Part shown: positions 55,276-64,000 of the stretch, in pieces
How positions within the stretch are numbered: the stretch's first letter is position 1
How the letters are laid out: every line of letters starts with the position of its first letter
Assembly: GCA_963585895.1 (NCBI GenBank)
Contig: CAUZXS010004357.1
Span: forward strand, 62,001 to 126,000
Direction: 5' to 3'
DNA length: 64,000 nucleotides
Source: Sepioteuthis lessoniana
Lineage: Eukaryota > Mollusca > Cephalopoda > Myopsida > Loliginidae
Position numbers and translations under genes: made by a program
The notes under the pieces: model-generated
Told to the model about the DNA's origin: nothing
What the model saw: only the letters and a program-made list of their open reading frames with translations
The model's database searches: none

Positions 55276-55600
55276 CACGCTTATTACTTAAAATTTAAGT
55301 AAAAGGCAGTACATGATCCTTAGCAGCTATCTCAGCACTCTCAAACTTACAAACCAACATGAATAAGTGTTTGTGTTCACACATGACGTAATCAGCACGT
55401 GATGGACACGCCTACTTAAGAATTCTCTGGGCCGTGAATCGATCCAACTGTCCTCAAAACAGAGCAGTGTCTTCAACCCTTACAATAACCAACGATAGCT
55501 GAGAATACTCTTACTCCGACAACACTGTTTTCGATCTCAGTAGTGACTTCTTTATTCCCCATCCAGAGAAGTAAACACTAAATTCTTGACAATCATTTTC

Positions 55601-55605
<5 letters not shown>
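55276..55605. other. Unassigned, promoter-like words
   Basis: TGACGTAA at 55384-55391 and CACGTG nearby in a non-repetitive stretch; perhaps an LTR relic. Confidence 0.2.
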
Positions 55606-55648
<43 letters not shown>

Positions 55649-55670
55649 ATATATATATATATATATATAG
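55606..55670. repeat. (CA)n(TA)n microsatellite
   Basis: CA units then TA units, abutting the F end of a PLE. Confidence 0.95.
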
Positions 55671-56490
55671 GTATTATTCGGTCAAGTTAAACCAGAGTTT
55701 GGAGTAATTCCTTCAGGACAAGAAAATCATTCAAGAGCCGAACATTTAAATTTTCCTGGTAGAGAGCTCAATGTAATTTATTACAGAGCAATATTTATTT
55801 AAGAAAAAAACAAAGACCGGTCAATTTAGGATTATAAATTTATTTCCATCCTGTTTTTCAGTTTCTCGTGTGAACCAAAAACACGAAGAAAAAAAAATTC
55901 ATACGGGACTTCTTCAGATCCAATGGATAATTAATTACAACAGAATAGACACGTGGGGTGGAGGGGGACAAGATTAAGGAGTTACCTCCTCGTTTTATTG
56001 AATTTCCGTTTTATTTTAATTTTCAAATTTTTTCTGTCAGTTATAATTTCGGTAATTTAACTTTTTTATTTATTTGTTTGATTCATTTTTATTTCATGTT
56101 AAGTTCGATAATTAACTTTTAAGAGAAATATTAATGCTTATATTAATTTCAAAACCATTTAATGAGCTACCTATTTTTTCCTAGTATGTGTGTTGGATAG
56201 GTTTTTTTTCCTGGTTTCACTATTTATTTCTATGTTCTTAAATTTTATAGTTTAAATTTAGTCTTATGTCTACATCTAGCTATTAGTTCACTTCTCTTAT
56301 TTAATAACTTATCAGGCCACTTATGTGTTAAAATATAGATTTTCTCTTCTAAGCAGAAATTGCATCTACCGTTAAAACTATTTGGAGTATTTAATTTTTT
56401 CAAAATAGACCATTCTATCTCAGGGGTTAACCCTTTGTTTTTTAAACACCAGAATTGTTTCGATGGTGTTTTAGGTGTTCGTGGGAGAAG
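55671..56490 (-). mobile_element. Penelope-like element 3' end with F terminal repeat
   Basis: The minus-strand coding end 56490-56245 is uninterrupted: PSKQFWCLKNKGLTPEIEWS, ILKKLNTPN, RCNFCLEEKIYILTHKWPDK and LLNKRSELIARCRHKTKFKL to a stop. A 300 bp untranslated region follows, then F (55930-55671) and (TA)n. The CNFC...CRHK pattern equals the fragments at 12640 and 44525. The endonuclease and RT are missing upstream. Confidence 0.78.
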
Positions 56491-56499
56491 GTAAATTCA

Positions 56500-56543
56500 T
56501 GCCTGTACAAAAAAGTCTGGAAACTTATTGACGGCCCTACGTA
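56500..56543. repeat. Solo mariner terminal repeat
   Basis: GCCTGTACAAAAAAGTCTGG then AAACTTATTGACGGC...CTACGTA. Same terminus as the 47941 mariner and the 58682 sequence. Confidence 0.6.
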
Positions 56544-56547
56544 TATT

Positions 56548-56815
56548 CAAATAGAGGATTTGGCATCAAATAGCAGAGGATTTGGCATCAAATAGCCTAC
56601 AATGGTTGATATACCATAAAACCAACCAAACCAAATCATATATATTTAGTATATATGTATAAAGAGGAATTGGCATTGAATAACCTGCAATGGTTGATAT
56701 GCCATAAAACCCAACTAAACTAAATCATATATATTTATTATATATGTATAAAGAGAGTTTGGCATTAAATAACCTACAGTAGTTTAAATGCCATAAAACC
56801 AAACCAAACAAGTCA
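56548..56815 (+). repeat. Three successive family E 3' ends
   Basis: GATTTGGCATCAAATAGCC, ATTGGCATTGAATAACC and TTTGGCATTAAATAACC each lead to a GATATRCCATAAAACC tail. The ends are separated by about 95-100 bp that includes TATATTTAKTATATATGTAT. Confidence 0.75.
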
Positions 56816-56879
56816 GATATTTAACTTCGGAATTTCTTTATTTAGATATTCATGTGTCTATCTATTTCGGTTCATCCCA

Positions 56880-57240
56880 TTTTAAAAACAGCGTTTTGAT
56901 GACAGTTTAGTTTGATGTTAAGACCATTTAGAGTCAGTGTTTTAATCCATTTATTTTCATGTGTTTCCATTATCGCTGTGATATCATCTGATGTGTTTTC
57001 TTTTCAATTCTTTCTATGATGGTGAATTTTGTATCTCTGTTGGAGTCTTGGCTGTTGCAGCAGAAATGTTATTCATAAGCAGTTATTTGTTATAATCCAT
57101 AGATTTTATTCTGTGTTTGTAGTCGTCTAATCTAAAGTAAAATAGCCATTTTGACTTTCCGGTGAATTGCTTTTGGCAGTGTCTGCATTCCAGTAATTAA
57201 ATTCCATTTTAGCATCTGCAATTAGAGCCATGGTAAATTT
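56880..57240 (-). pseudogene. Second Penelope-like fragment, GIY-YIG end
   Basis: Minus strand reads KFTIIERIEK and, one frame away, SDDITAIMETHENKWIKTLT then LNGLNIKLN. The pattern E.x.W...L.T...GLN closes the GIY-YIG domain of Neptune/Poseidon-like PLEs. Upstream CRHCQKQFTGKSKW resembles the zinc-binding start of that region. A different PLE lineage from 55671. Frameshifted. Confidence 0.5.
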
Positions 57241-57639
57241 TTAAAATTTTTTAGTTGGGAAGCAAGTTGTGAAATAAGAGAAAGAGGGGGTCAATTTTTG
57301 GCATTTGCGGCATAGTTTCTTCATAATGGCCGGCAAAGTTTTGTGGATTTTATTGTGAGTTTATTATTCCGTACATCAATTCTGCCTGCCTATCATTTCT
57401 CTGTTGTCATTTAGTCGACGATAGGCCAGTATTTCTGATCTTGTAAAATATCATAAAAGTTGGGATTTAATTTCAAAATGTTTTAACTGTAATTGATAAT
57501 TTGAGTTTGTTGTTAAAGAGTCTTGTTAAACGTTGTTACGACGTGAATGCAATAATTCTTTATATATATATATGTGTGTGTGTGTGTGCACGAGAGACCA
57601 CACACACATATATATATATATATTTATTTTTATATTAAA
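57241..57639. other. Possibly further decayed PLE, otherwise unassigned
   Basis: No clear domain; (TA)n and GT/CA runs at 57560-57622 include an inverted TGTGTGTG...CACACACA pair. Confidence 0.3.
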
Positions 57640-57885
57640 ATTTAATGGTACGTAATGGGTAGAGCGTTCACCAATAGCATGGGAGACCGGGGTTCGATCT
57701 CATGTCAAGTCATACCAAGATTTAAAAAAATAGTACTTGATCTCAGCACTTAACACTCAGCATTATGAGCTAGGGATCAGGGGGTAAATTGGAGCAATCC
57801 AGGGTAAGGTGTATAACCCTTCCCTTTTTCCCCGGTGTTGTAGCTAATTTAAAGGGAGACTTCGGATAGCCCTTCCTTTTTACCG
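57640..57885 (+). mobile_element. SINE-B (tRNA-derived)
   Basis: TGGTACGTAATGGGTAGAGC head, GGGGTTCGATCTC B box and a diverged body to AAAGGGAGACTTCGG. Confidence 0.8.
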
Positions 57886-57897
57886 AATTTAAAGAAT

Positions 57898-58020
57898 GAT
57901 TTTAAAAGCGTATGCCTGTTAACATTAATAAAATACTTTAAATACATTTTAGGGTTTTAAAATATTTTAATCGTTTTTAAAATATCTTATTAATCTTAAC
58001 ATGCATACGCTTTTAAAATT
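57898..58020. mobile_element. MITE-like inverted repeat, 123 bp
   Basis: Arms of about 46 bp (ATTTTAAAAGCGTATGC and its complement GCATACGCTTTTAAAAT outermost) with few mismatches and a short centre. Transposase family unknown. Confidence 0.7.
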
Positions 58021-58134
58021 AGTTCATATATATATATATATATATATACTAACACATATCGAAATACATCTATACCTCCCACACACATATATACATATAT
58101 CTATATCTATATACCTATCGAAGTATATCAATAC

Positions 58135-58174
<40 letters not shown>

Positions 58175-58175
58175 A
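58021..58175. repeat. (TA)n tracts
   Basis: TA units at 58026-58048 and 58138-58170, with CATATATC variants between. Confidence 0.95.
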
Positions 58176-58310
58176 AATATTCAGAGGATACATTTTGTAT
58201 TTATGATAACACGCTGATGTTTTTGTTAAATCATCTTCCAGGAAGTTCATGGCAGATGTTAAGATGCCAAAGCATCTTTAACGTTAATACCATCCCATTT
58301 ATATACACGA

Positions 58311-58500
58311 TGGTGGGCGGAAAAGTTCATATGATATCATATCTACCGGAGATGCCTTTTTTTCCCAGTGGGACCTAAGCACTTCAACATCAATAGAAGA
58401 AACATGTTGACTGAAAGTAGTAAAATGCAGAAAAGTAAACCTGAGTTGATCATATTCTATATGACTATCTTGGTCAGGCTATGAACTTTTCAGCCAACCG
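58311..58500. mobile_element. MITE-like element, mariner-type ends
   Basis: TGGGCGGAAAAGTTCATA at the left and TATGAACTTTTCAGCCAACC at the right are inverted. About 190 bp, no transposase ORF. Confidence 0.5.
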
Positions 58501-58502
58501 TA

Positions 58503-58575
58503 CTCAATTTTCAAGAGTCTATGATAATTTTAAATGCCCATACGAAAATATCTGAAAACCTATCGTATGCACCTC

Positions 58576-58637
<62 letters not shown>

Positions 58638-58745
58638 TAAGTAAGAAAGAGGGAGAGAGAGAGAGAGAGAGAGAGTGGGGGGAGTCTATGACAATTTTGA
58701 ATGCCTGTACAAAAAGTCTGGAAACATATTGAAGGCACCACGTAT
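58503..58745. mobile_element. Paired mariner-terminus sequences around (TA)n and (GA)n
   Basis: AGTCTATGATAATTTTAAAT..CACCTCGTA (58513-58578) and AGTCTATGACAATTTTGAAT..CACCACGTA (58682-58743) are direct copies of the same mariner end, each joined to TA. The tract between is (TA)n 58579-58632 and (GA)n 58652-58672. Confidence 0.55.
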
Positions 58746-58947
58746 GTGGAGAGCTGAGCAATTTATATAATGAAGTGACATCTAAACTCCCGCTTGACGA
58801 GTCATTAAAATTGTTTTAAAAGAATTGTCCAGCAAGTTTTTATATACTTTTAAGGCAAAATGTTTTTAGCAAGATAGCAAGAATGTTCAAGGGTCAAAAC
58901 CACAATATTCAATACAGGTTGTTCTATATAATATCTTCTTATTTTCT

Positions 58948-59336
58948 ATAGTTGTCCAGTCGACAGGGGCTGCAGTAAACATCGACTGTATCTCTGCAAA
59001 AGGATAAGACTCGCTCAACCTGTGTGCCGGATATGACATTAAACAATCTGATGGTGAAGAAGCAGTAAGGCTGAAGGTTTGGGTAATGTGGGATACTCCT
59101 TCATCACTCCCCGGTCCACTCTGGTCCGGAGTGGTAGCACCTGATAGGGTCCTCTCTATGGGTCAAACAGAACTAAACTGTGTACTTATGCAAAACTGAA
59201 TTGTTTGAAATAGAACTGTTTTTGGCATTTAAACCGTGTATTTATGTTGAACTGAATTGTTTGAAATAGAACTGTTTATAAGTATAAAAATGGATTTGGC
59301 ATTAAATAACATACAATTGTTGATATGCCATAAAAC
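58948..59336 (+). mobile_element. Family E
   Basis: Head, two minisatellite units and terminal hairpin (GGCATTAAATAAC...TGATATGCC); tail lost. Confidence 0.78.
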
Positions 59337-59572
59337 TATTTTCTATGGGACATTTTTTATACTTCCTGCGATATTTTCAAATTCTCTTAACGGAAAATAT
59401 CTCTGGGGTAAGATTTTACGACGTCGAAGATATTAGATACTTCACAGCATGTCAAAAATCTCAGATATGTCTCGAACAATGGAAAACTCACAGGAATATG
59501 TTTATGAAATTAAAAGCGAACAATATTGAAGAAGTATAAGTATCTATCTATCTATCTATCTATTTTAGAAAG
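59337..59572. other. No gene recognised
   Basis: A 64-codon frame is present but shows no domain; (CTAT)n at 59541-59563. Confidence 0.3.
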
Positions 59573-59650
59573 TATTGTTGGCTTGGGCAATAGAATACGC
59601 CGACTGCACCTCTGCAGAGAAGTAAGAACCTACCCCATCCCCAATGAGGC
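59573..59650 (+). repeat. Family E head fragment
   Basis: GCTTGGGCAATAGAATACGC to CTACCCCATCCCCAATGAG; then an unassigned GC-richer stretch to 59830. Confidence 0.65.
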
Positions 59651-59899
59651 CACCTGTTAAACCTAGGTGGCGACCCGTACTCGTTGGAGACGGAATCATG
59701 GTGGCTGGGCAGTCAGTAACCTGGCAATGAATGTGTTCACATTACTTGCGACACCCGACCTTAGTCTTTAGTGATTTAGTCTGTCGGTTGGAGAGTCCCG
59801 ATCCGCTCAATCGGCTGGCCCTGTCAAACCCTAGCACCTATATGATTGTCCTGGCTGTATTCTTCCAATTACTCTTGTTGCAAACAAGTTAGAAAGTAA

Positions 59900-60147
59900 G
59901 CAAGTAAAGTTGACGACCGTAGACGAGGGTGACCCCAAGTCTTCCTTTTCGATAGCTACTACACCAGGGTGTAGGGGAGGGCGCTACACCTTTCCCTGGA
60001 TTGCACCACTTTACCCTTGATCTGTACTTTATAATGTTGAGTGTTAAGCAAGGCGGCATCAAGTACCCTTTTTTGAGTCTTTGGTATGACTTGACCTGGT
60101 ATTGAACCCAGGTCTCCCGAGCCATTGGCGAACACTCTAAACTATTC
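59900..60147 (-). mobile_element. SINE-B (tRNA-derived)
   Basis: Complete in reverse: GTAAAGTTGACGACCGTAG to GAACACTCTAAACTATTC; B box GGGTTCAATACC. Confidence 0.85.
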
Positions 60148-60436
60148 AAAATGTGTACAAACAAATGATTAATATTCGATAAAAATATTAGAGTTGGGAC
60201 GCTGTATTTGAAACATTTAACTACGTAAAAAGAGAATTATTAGTCTTTGTCAGGAATACTTGAAAATATTTCACTGACTGAAAAAAAATGAAATATTATC
60301 AAATATATATTATCAACATGAGATAGCTATAGTTGAAACCTTTTAGAATCTTTAGTGATAACAATACATGAAACAATTTAACTGTGTGCAAACAAATGAG
60401 CTATAACTTGTTTAAAAATGTTACCTATTCGCATAC

Positions 60437-60440
<4 letters not shown>

Positions 60441-60486
<46 letters not shown>
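60441..60486. repeat. (TA)n microsatellite
   Basis: About 22 TA units. Confidence 0.95.
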
Positions 60487-60489
<3 letters not shown>

Positions 60490-60577
60490 GTGATTTAGGA
60501 TTTAATAACACACAAGGGGTTGTTATAACACAAAAAAATATATTAATATGTTCATAGCTATCTCTCTTTTATACATA

Positions 60578-60845
60578 TTTACCAACCCCTTCACCCGGTC
60601 AATTTTTAAGCGGAGTTTATCAGGTCTGATTTCAGAGTTTTCCTTCTCCAAGACTAGTTGCCTTACCAAGGCTGAAGAACACAGTCTGCCCTACTATTTT
60701 CCCATAGCTGGAGGGAGGATAATTGGATTCATACCTTTCCCAAGGATATTAGTGCTATGTGAAATGCAATCAGTCTCATCTAGGATTTGAAGTCGTATCG
60801 TCGTGTCTAGTTCCCACAACGATAACCATTACACCACGGGCACCT
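60578..60845 (-). mobile_element. SINE-A (tRNA-derived)
   Basis: First subfamily, reverse orientation, with a 20 bp internal deletion near GGGCAGGATATGACACAAGG. Ends ACCATTACACCACGGGCACC. Confidence 0.85.
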
Positions 60846-61134
60846 CCTAAAATCTCTCATTTATTAAGGGTCTTATATTGCCGTTCTCGTAATTTTCCTC
60901 TGACCAAGTGTCGCAGAATGAGTGTGATTGATCTGAAATCATTGAATTATCTAGATCATCCCAAAAGTTCTGATTGAAATAAGGCAAATTGTACGTGACC
61001 AGCTTAATTATCTCAACTCCACGTTGTACATCTTTCAAAAATGATTTGGTTTTGGTCGAAACAGTGTAAGCCCTGAATCAGCCCCCCCCCAAAGATCCCG
61101 AAATTGTTTTGCTATCCTTTTGATTTTATTCACT

Positions 61135-61355
61135 TATATCCGTGTAGCTACGTGACGAATAAGATGTAGGGGAGGGCGCTATTCCTTTCCGTGGATTGCA
61201 CCACTTTACATTTGATACGTACCTTATAATGCTGAGTGTTAAGCAAGGAGGTATCAAGTACCATTTAAAAAAAAAAAAGTCTTTCGTAAGACTCGACCTG
61301 AGAATGAACCCCGCACTCGCGGACCATAGGCGCACTTTCTTCCCACTTGGTCAAT
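61135..61355 (-). mobile_element. SINE-B (tRNA-derived)
   Basis: GATGTAGGGGAGGGCGCTAT to the reversed tRNA head near CACTTGGTC; the 3' end is truncated. Confidence 0.8.
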
Positions 61356-62123
61356 AAGGCGGTTATATGTATACAGTTACGCTCTTATATACTGCACCAA
61401 TATGCATATATATATATATTGGTATGGACACGCTCGCACTTACACGCAAGTGCATTGCTGCAGTTAAATATGTGCCCAGTGAAAAGAAGGGTTTATAGAA
61501 AAAAAGCTAAATGCTGTCTACCCTTTTATTTCTCTTTTAATCCCATTAATCGTTCGAGACATTCTTCGGGCAATCACGCTCCTATTGCTGCTGTAAGGTT
61601 GACAAGTTGTGAGAATTGAACTAACAACTTAATGACAATGATGGATCGAAGGCTGAAAAACCAGGAAACAGCGGGAAAAGCTTACATAAGTTATGTGAGT
61701 CAATTAATTACAAGTGATACATTTCGGAGACTGTTGAAATGGGCATATCGATTCAGGAGAAAGTGATGAGATCGATATGGGTGGAAATGTACAACGGAAG
61801 TTTCGATGTGTGGAATTTCAGGCTACGTCTTGGTTAGATTTAATGTGCAGAAGAGATCGCAAATTCAGTTATTCCCGGAAAGATGTCCTATTTTCCTTTC
61901 ACTTAACGTTTCTCCAAGACTAAATTCGTTTCTCTTCATTATACTTTGACAATTACGATTTTAAAAATATTTACAATTTATCAACAGCTGACTTGTTTCA
62001 AACATTTTTTTTTAAATTTAGATTTTCTTTAGAGCCAGATGATTTATTGTTATATTAGGAAAAGTAGTCGTTTTCGTTGGGGATAAAAAAATCGTTGCAG
62101 ACAAAAATCAAAACTTCAATCAG
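61356..62123. other. No gene recognised
   Basis: The 90-codon frame at 61347 overlaps (TA)n and has no domain. Confidence 0.35.
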
Positions 62124-62676
62124 CTAAGCCGGTTGGGCTAGAGAATAAACTGATTGCATCTCTGCTGAGGGGTAAGACCCCACTTCTCTGAGTGTCCTAT
62201 AGTCAAGTCGGTTGGGCAGAAGAATATACCAACTGCATCTCTGCCGACGAGTAAGACCCCCCTTCTACGAGTATCCTATGGCCAAGTCGGCTGGGCTGGA
62301 GAATAAACTCACTGCATCTCTCCTGAGGGGTAAGACCCCACTTCTCTGAGTGTCCTATAGTCAAGGCGGTTGGGCAGAAGAATATACCAACTGCATCTCT
62401 GCCGACGAGTAAGACCCCCCTTCTACGAGTATCCTATGGCCAAGTCGGCTGGGCTGGTGAATAAACTGACTGCATCTCTGCTGAGGGGTAAGACCCCACT
62501 TCTCTGAGTGTCCTATAGTCAAGTCGGTTGGGCAGAAGAATATACCAACTGCATCTCTGCCGACGAGTAAGACCCCCCTTCTACGAGTATCCTATGGCCA
62601 AGTCGGCTGGGCTGGAGAATAAACTCACTGCATCTCTCCTGAGGGGTAAGACCTCCCTCCTACGAGTGTCCTGGAT
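62124..62676 (+). repeat. 79 bp tandem array, two-monomer pattern
   Basis: Seven monomers, unit starts at about 62124, 62203, 62282, 62361, 62440, 62519 and 62598. Types alternate: one has CTGGAGAATAAACT and CACTTCTCTGAGTGTCCTAT, the other CAGAAGAATATACCAACTGC and CTTCTACGAGTATCC. The repeat period is thus 158 bp. Confidence 0.92.
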
Positions 62677-63295
62677 ATGACATCAAACAATCTGATGGTG
62701 AGGTTCCAGTAATGTTGGAGCTTTGGAGAGTCCTGAAGTACCCCTTCATTGCCATTGTTACCAGATATTCTCTGGTCCAGAGTAGTAGCACCTGATAGGG
62801 TCCTAACTATGTATCAAATAGAATGGTTTGACATTTTAACTGAGAACAAACTAATCACTAATCTTAAGTTGAATTGTTTGAAATAGAACTGTTTGCTCTT
62901 TTAACTGTGTGAACAAATGACTTATGCTTAATTGAATTGTTTGTGATACATAGAAATACTTGGAACCATTTAACTTTGTATAGTTTGTCGTATCCGCGAT
63001 GCGTTCACAACGACGCTGTAGATGCATCTGGAGAGTTTTTACCCATTTGTCTGTCTCGTGCAGCTGTGGCCAATGGTGCTCTTGGTCAGACGTCCCCGAT
63101 TACTGCTCTTCCATTCCTTCACAGACTTATGCATATTGAATTGTAAGAAATAGAATTGTTTGTATGCATCAAATTGTTTAGCTGTCAATACAGGACAGAC
63201 GAACTTAGATAGTAACAGTGTTGTTCTTCCACAAGTATGGCTTTGGCTTTAGATAACCTATGAAAATTGATATGTCATTAAAGAATGAAACCAAA
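62124..63295 (+). mobile_element. Family E copy with amplified head
   Basis: The first 79 bp of the head are tandemly amplified (62124-62676). The rest of the head (62660-62830), diverged body units and a terminal part (GGCTTTAGATAACC...GATATGTCATTAAAG) at 63239-63290 follow. A non-matching block 62985-63130 interrupts the body. Confidence 0.75.
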
Positions 63296-64000
63296 TCAAC
63301 AAATTTAGTAGCTTTGCTTCAAATAGTTTGGCTGTCTATAGACGACAGACAAACTCTTCCCCCATTACATATATATCTATTTGCTGAATTTATCTGAAAT
63401 GATATTCCTATTTTTGACTTTTATTTCATTTTTACCATTTTTACGCCATCGAAAAATATTTTAACATTTTTTTATTTCTGTTTTTACTATCGGTTCACTC
63501 TTTTGCAAATTTTGTATTTGATTATTTCTTTCTTTTTTATTTTTCTACTCTTTATCTCCCTTCTCCCTCTTAACATTTGAAATATTTGTTTTCTTTCTTG
63601 ATAAAGCTTTGATTCATGTGTTACTAGGCAACAACCTAATTACAATTCCGGTGGTCTTATAGGGTCACTGACCAGCATCGGCGTAGCTTAACTTCGGTGA
63701 TCAAAGGAGAGCTGCCGCCGCCGCTGTTGGTTTTATCGTGACTTGACAGGATGCAGATTTCCTCCGTTCCCTCTTTTCTCTTTTCCATTTTCCTTTGTTT
63801 GCAAAATGGGAGAATATTTACAGGTTCTCTTCACAAACAATAATCTTTGTTTGTTTCTCATATATATATTATATATATATATATATATATACTTTTCTTT
63901 CTTTTTAGAAAATGTCTTTTTCTTTTCTTTCTTATAGATTTTGCTCATTTTTCCTTTTCTTTTTGGGCTTCTTTCTTTCCTTCTTTCTTTCTTATGGAAA
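63296..64000. other. T/C-rich sequence, no gene seen
   Basis: Pyrimidine-rich at 63420-63600 and 63890-64000, (TA)n at 63862-63891. No coding signal. Confidence 0.4.

Overview
This 64 kb window is AT-rich, repeat-saturated animal nuclear DNA. I could not recognise any intact host gene. The combination seen points to a lophotrochozoan, most likely a coleoid cephalopod such as an octopus: abundant tRNA-derived SINEs, Dong/R4-like and RTE-like non-LTR retrotransposons, Penelope-like elements (PLEs), mariner pieces and very many (TA)n, (CA)n and (GATA)n tracts. The species assignment is an inference from repeat style only. Almost every open reading frame is either a decayed transposon or a low-complexity artefact.

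Repeat families were defined by comparing copies within the window; letters are mine. SINE-A and SINE-B have tRNA-like heads with A and B boxes. SINE-C has a tRNA-like head and ends in a hammerhead-ribozyme-like motif followed by (TA)n. SINE-D has a tRNA-like head and a different CTGAAGA...GAAA module. Family E is a retroposed element with an internal 50-60 bp minisatellite, a terminal hairpin and a (CCAA)n tail. Family F is the terminal repeat of a PLE and also forms short foldback elements. Family R is a 135 bp terminal direct repeat around a zinc-finger ORF. Family G is an unidentified dispersed repeat.

Layout. 0-8 kb: E copy with target duplication, tail-to-tail Dong-like 3' ends, a 5'-truncated RTE copy with a long target-site duplication, SINE-A, and a possible eroded gene fragment at 7.4-7.6 kb. 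8-17 kb: SINE-D, a GC-rich promoter-like block, SINE-C, E inserted in SINE-A, and a PLE C-terminus. 17-28 kb: RTE copies in (TA)n, PLE with GIY-YIG domain, F foldbacks, E copies, Dong-like copy split by SINE-A, two opposed SINE-C copies, the R-flanked element, and a Tc1/mariner fragment. 28-30 kb: pyrimidine tract. 30.4-42.7 kb: head-to-tail series of Dong-like retrotransposon copies joined at (AAT)n tails, with nested SINE-A, SINE-B, E and RTE insertions. 43-52 kb: microsatellites, PLE/F element, E copies, a deleted mariner, and SINE-B. 52-55 kb: SINE-C copies and a 59 bp satellite with three-monomer periodicity. 55-64 kb: PLE fragments, MITE-like inverted repeats, SINE-B, E copies, and a 79 bp two-monomer tandem array.

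The nesting gives relative ages: Dong-like, PLE and some SINE-A copies are older hosts; SINE-A, SINE-B, E and RTE insertions with readable target duplications are younger. The most unusual signal is the repeated appearance of hammerhead-like catalytic cores at the ends of tRNA-headed SINEs.
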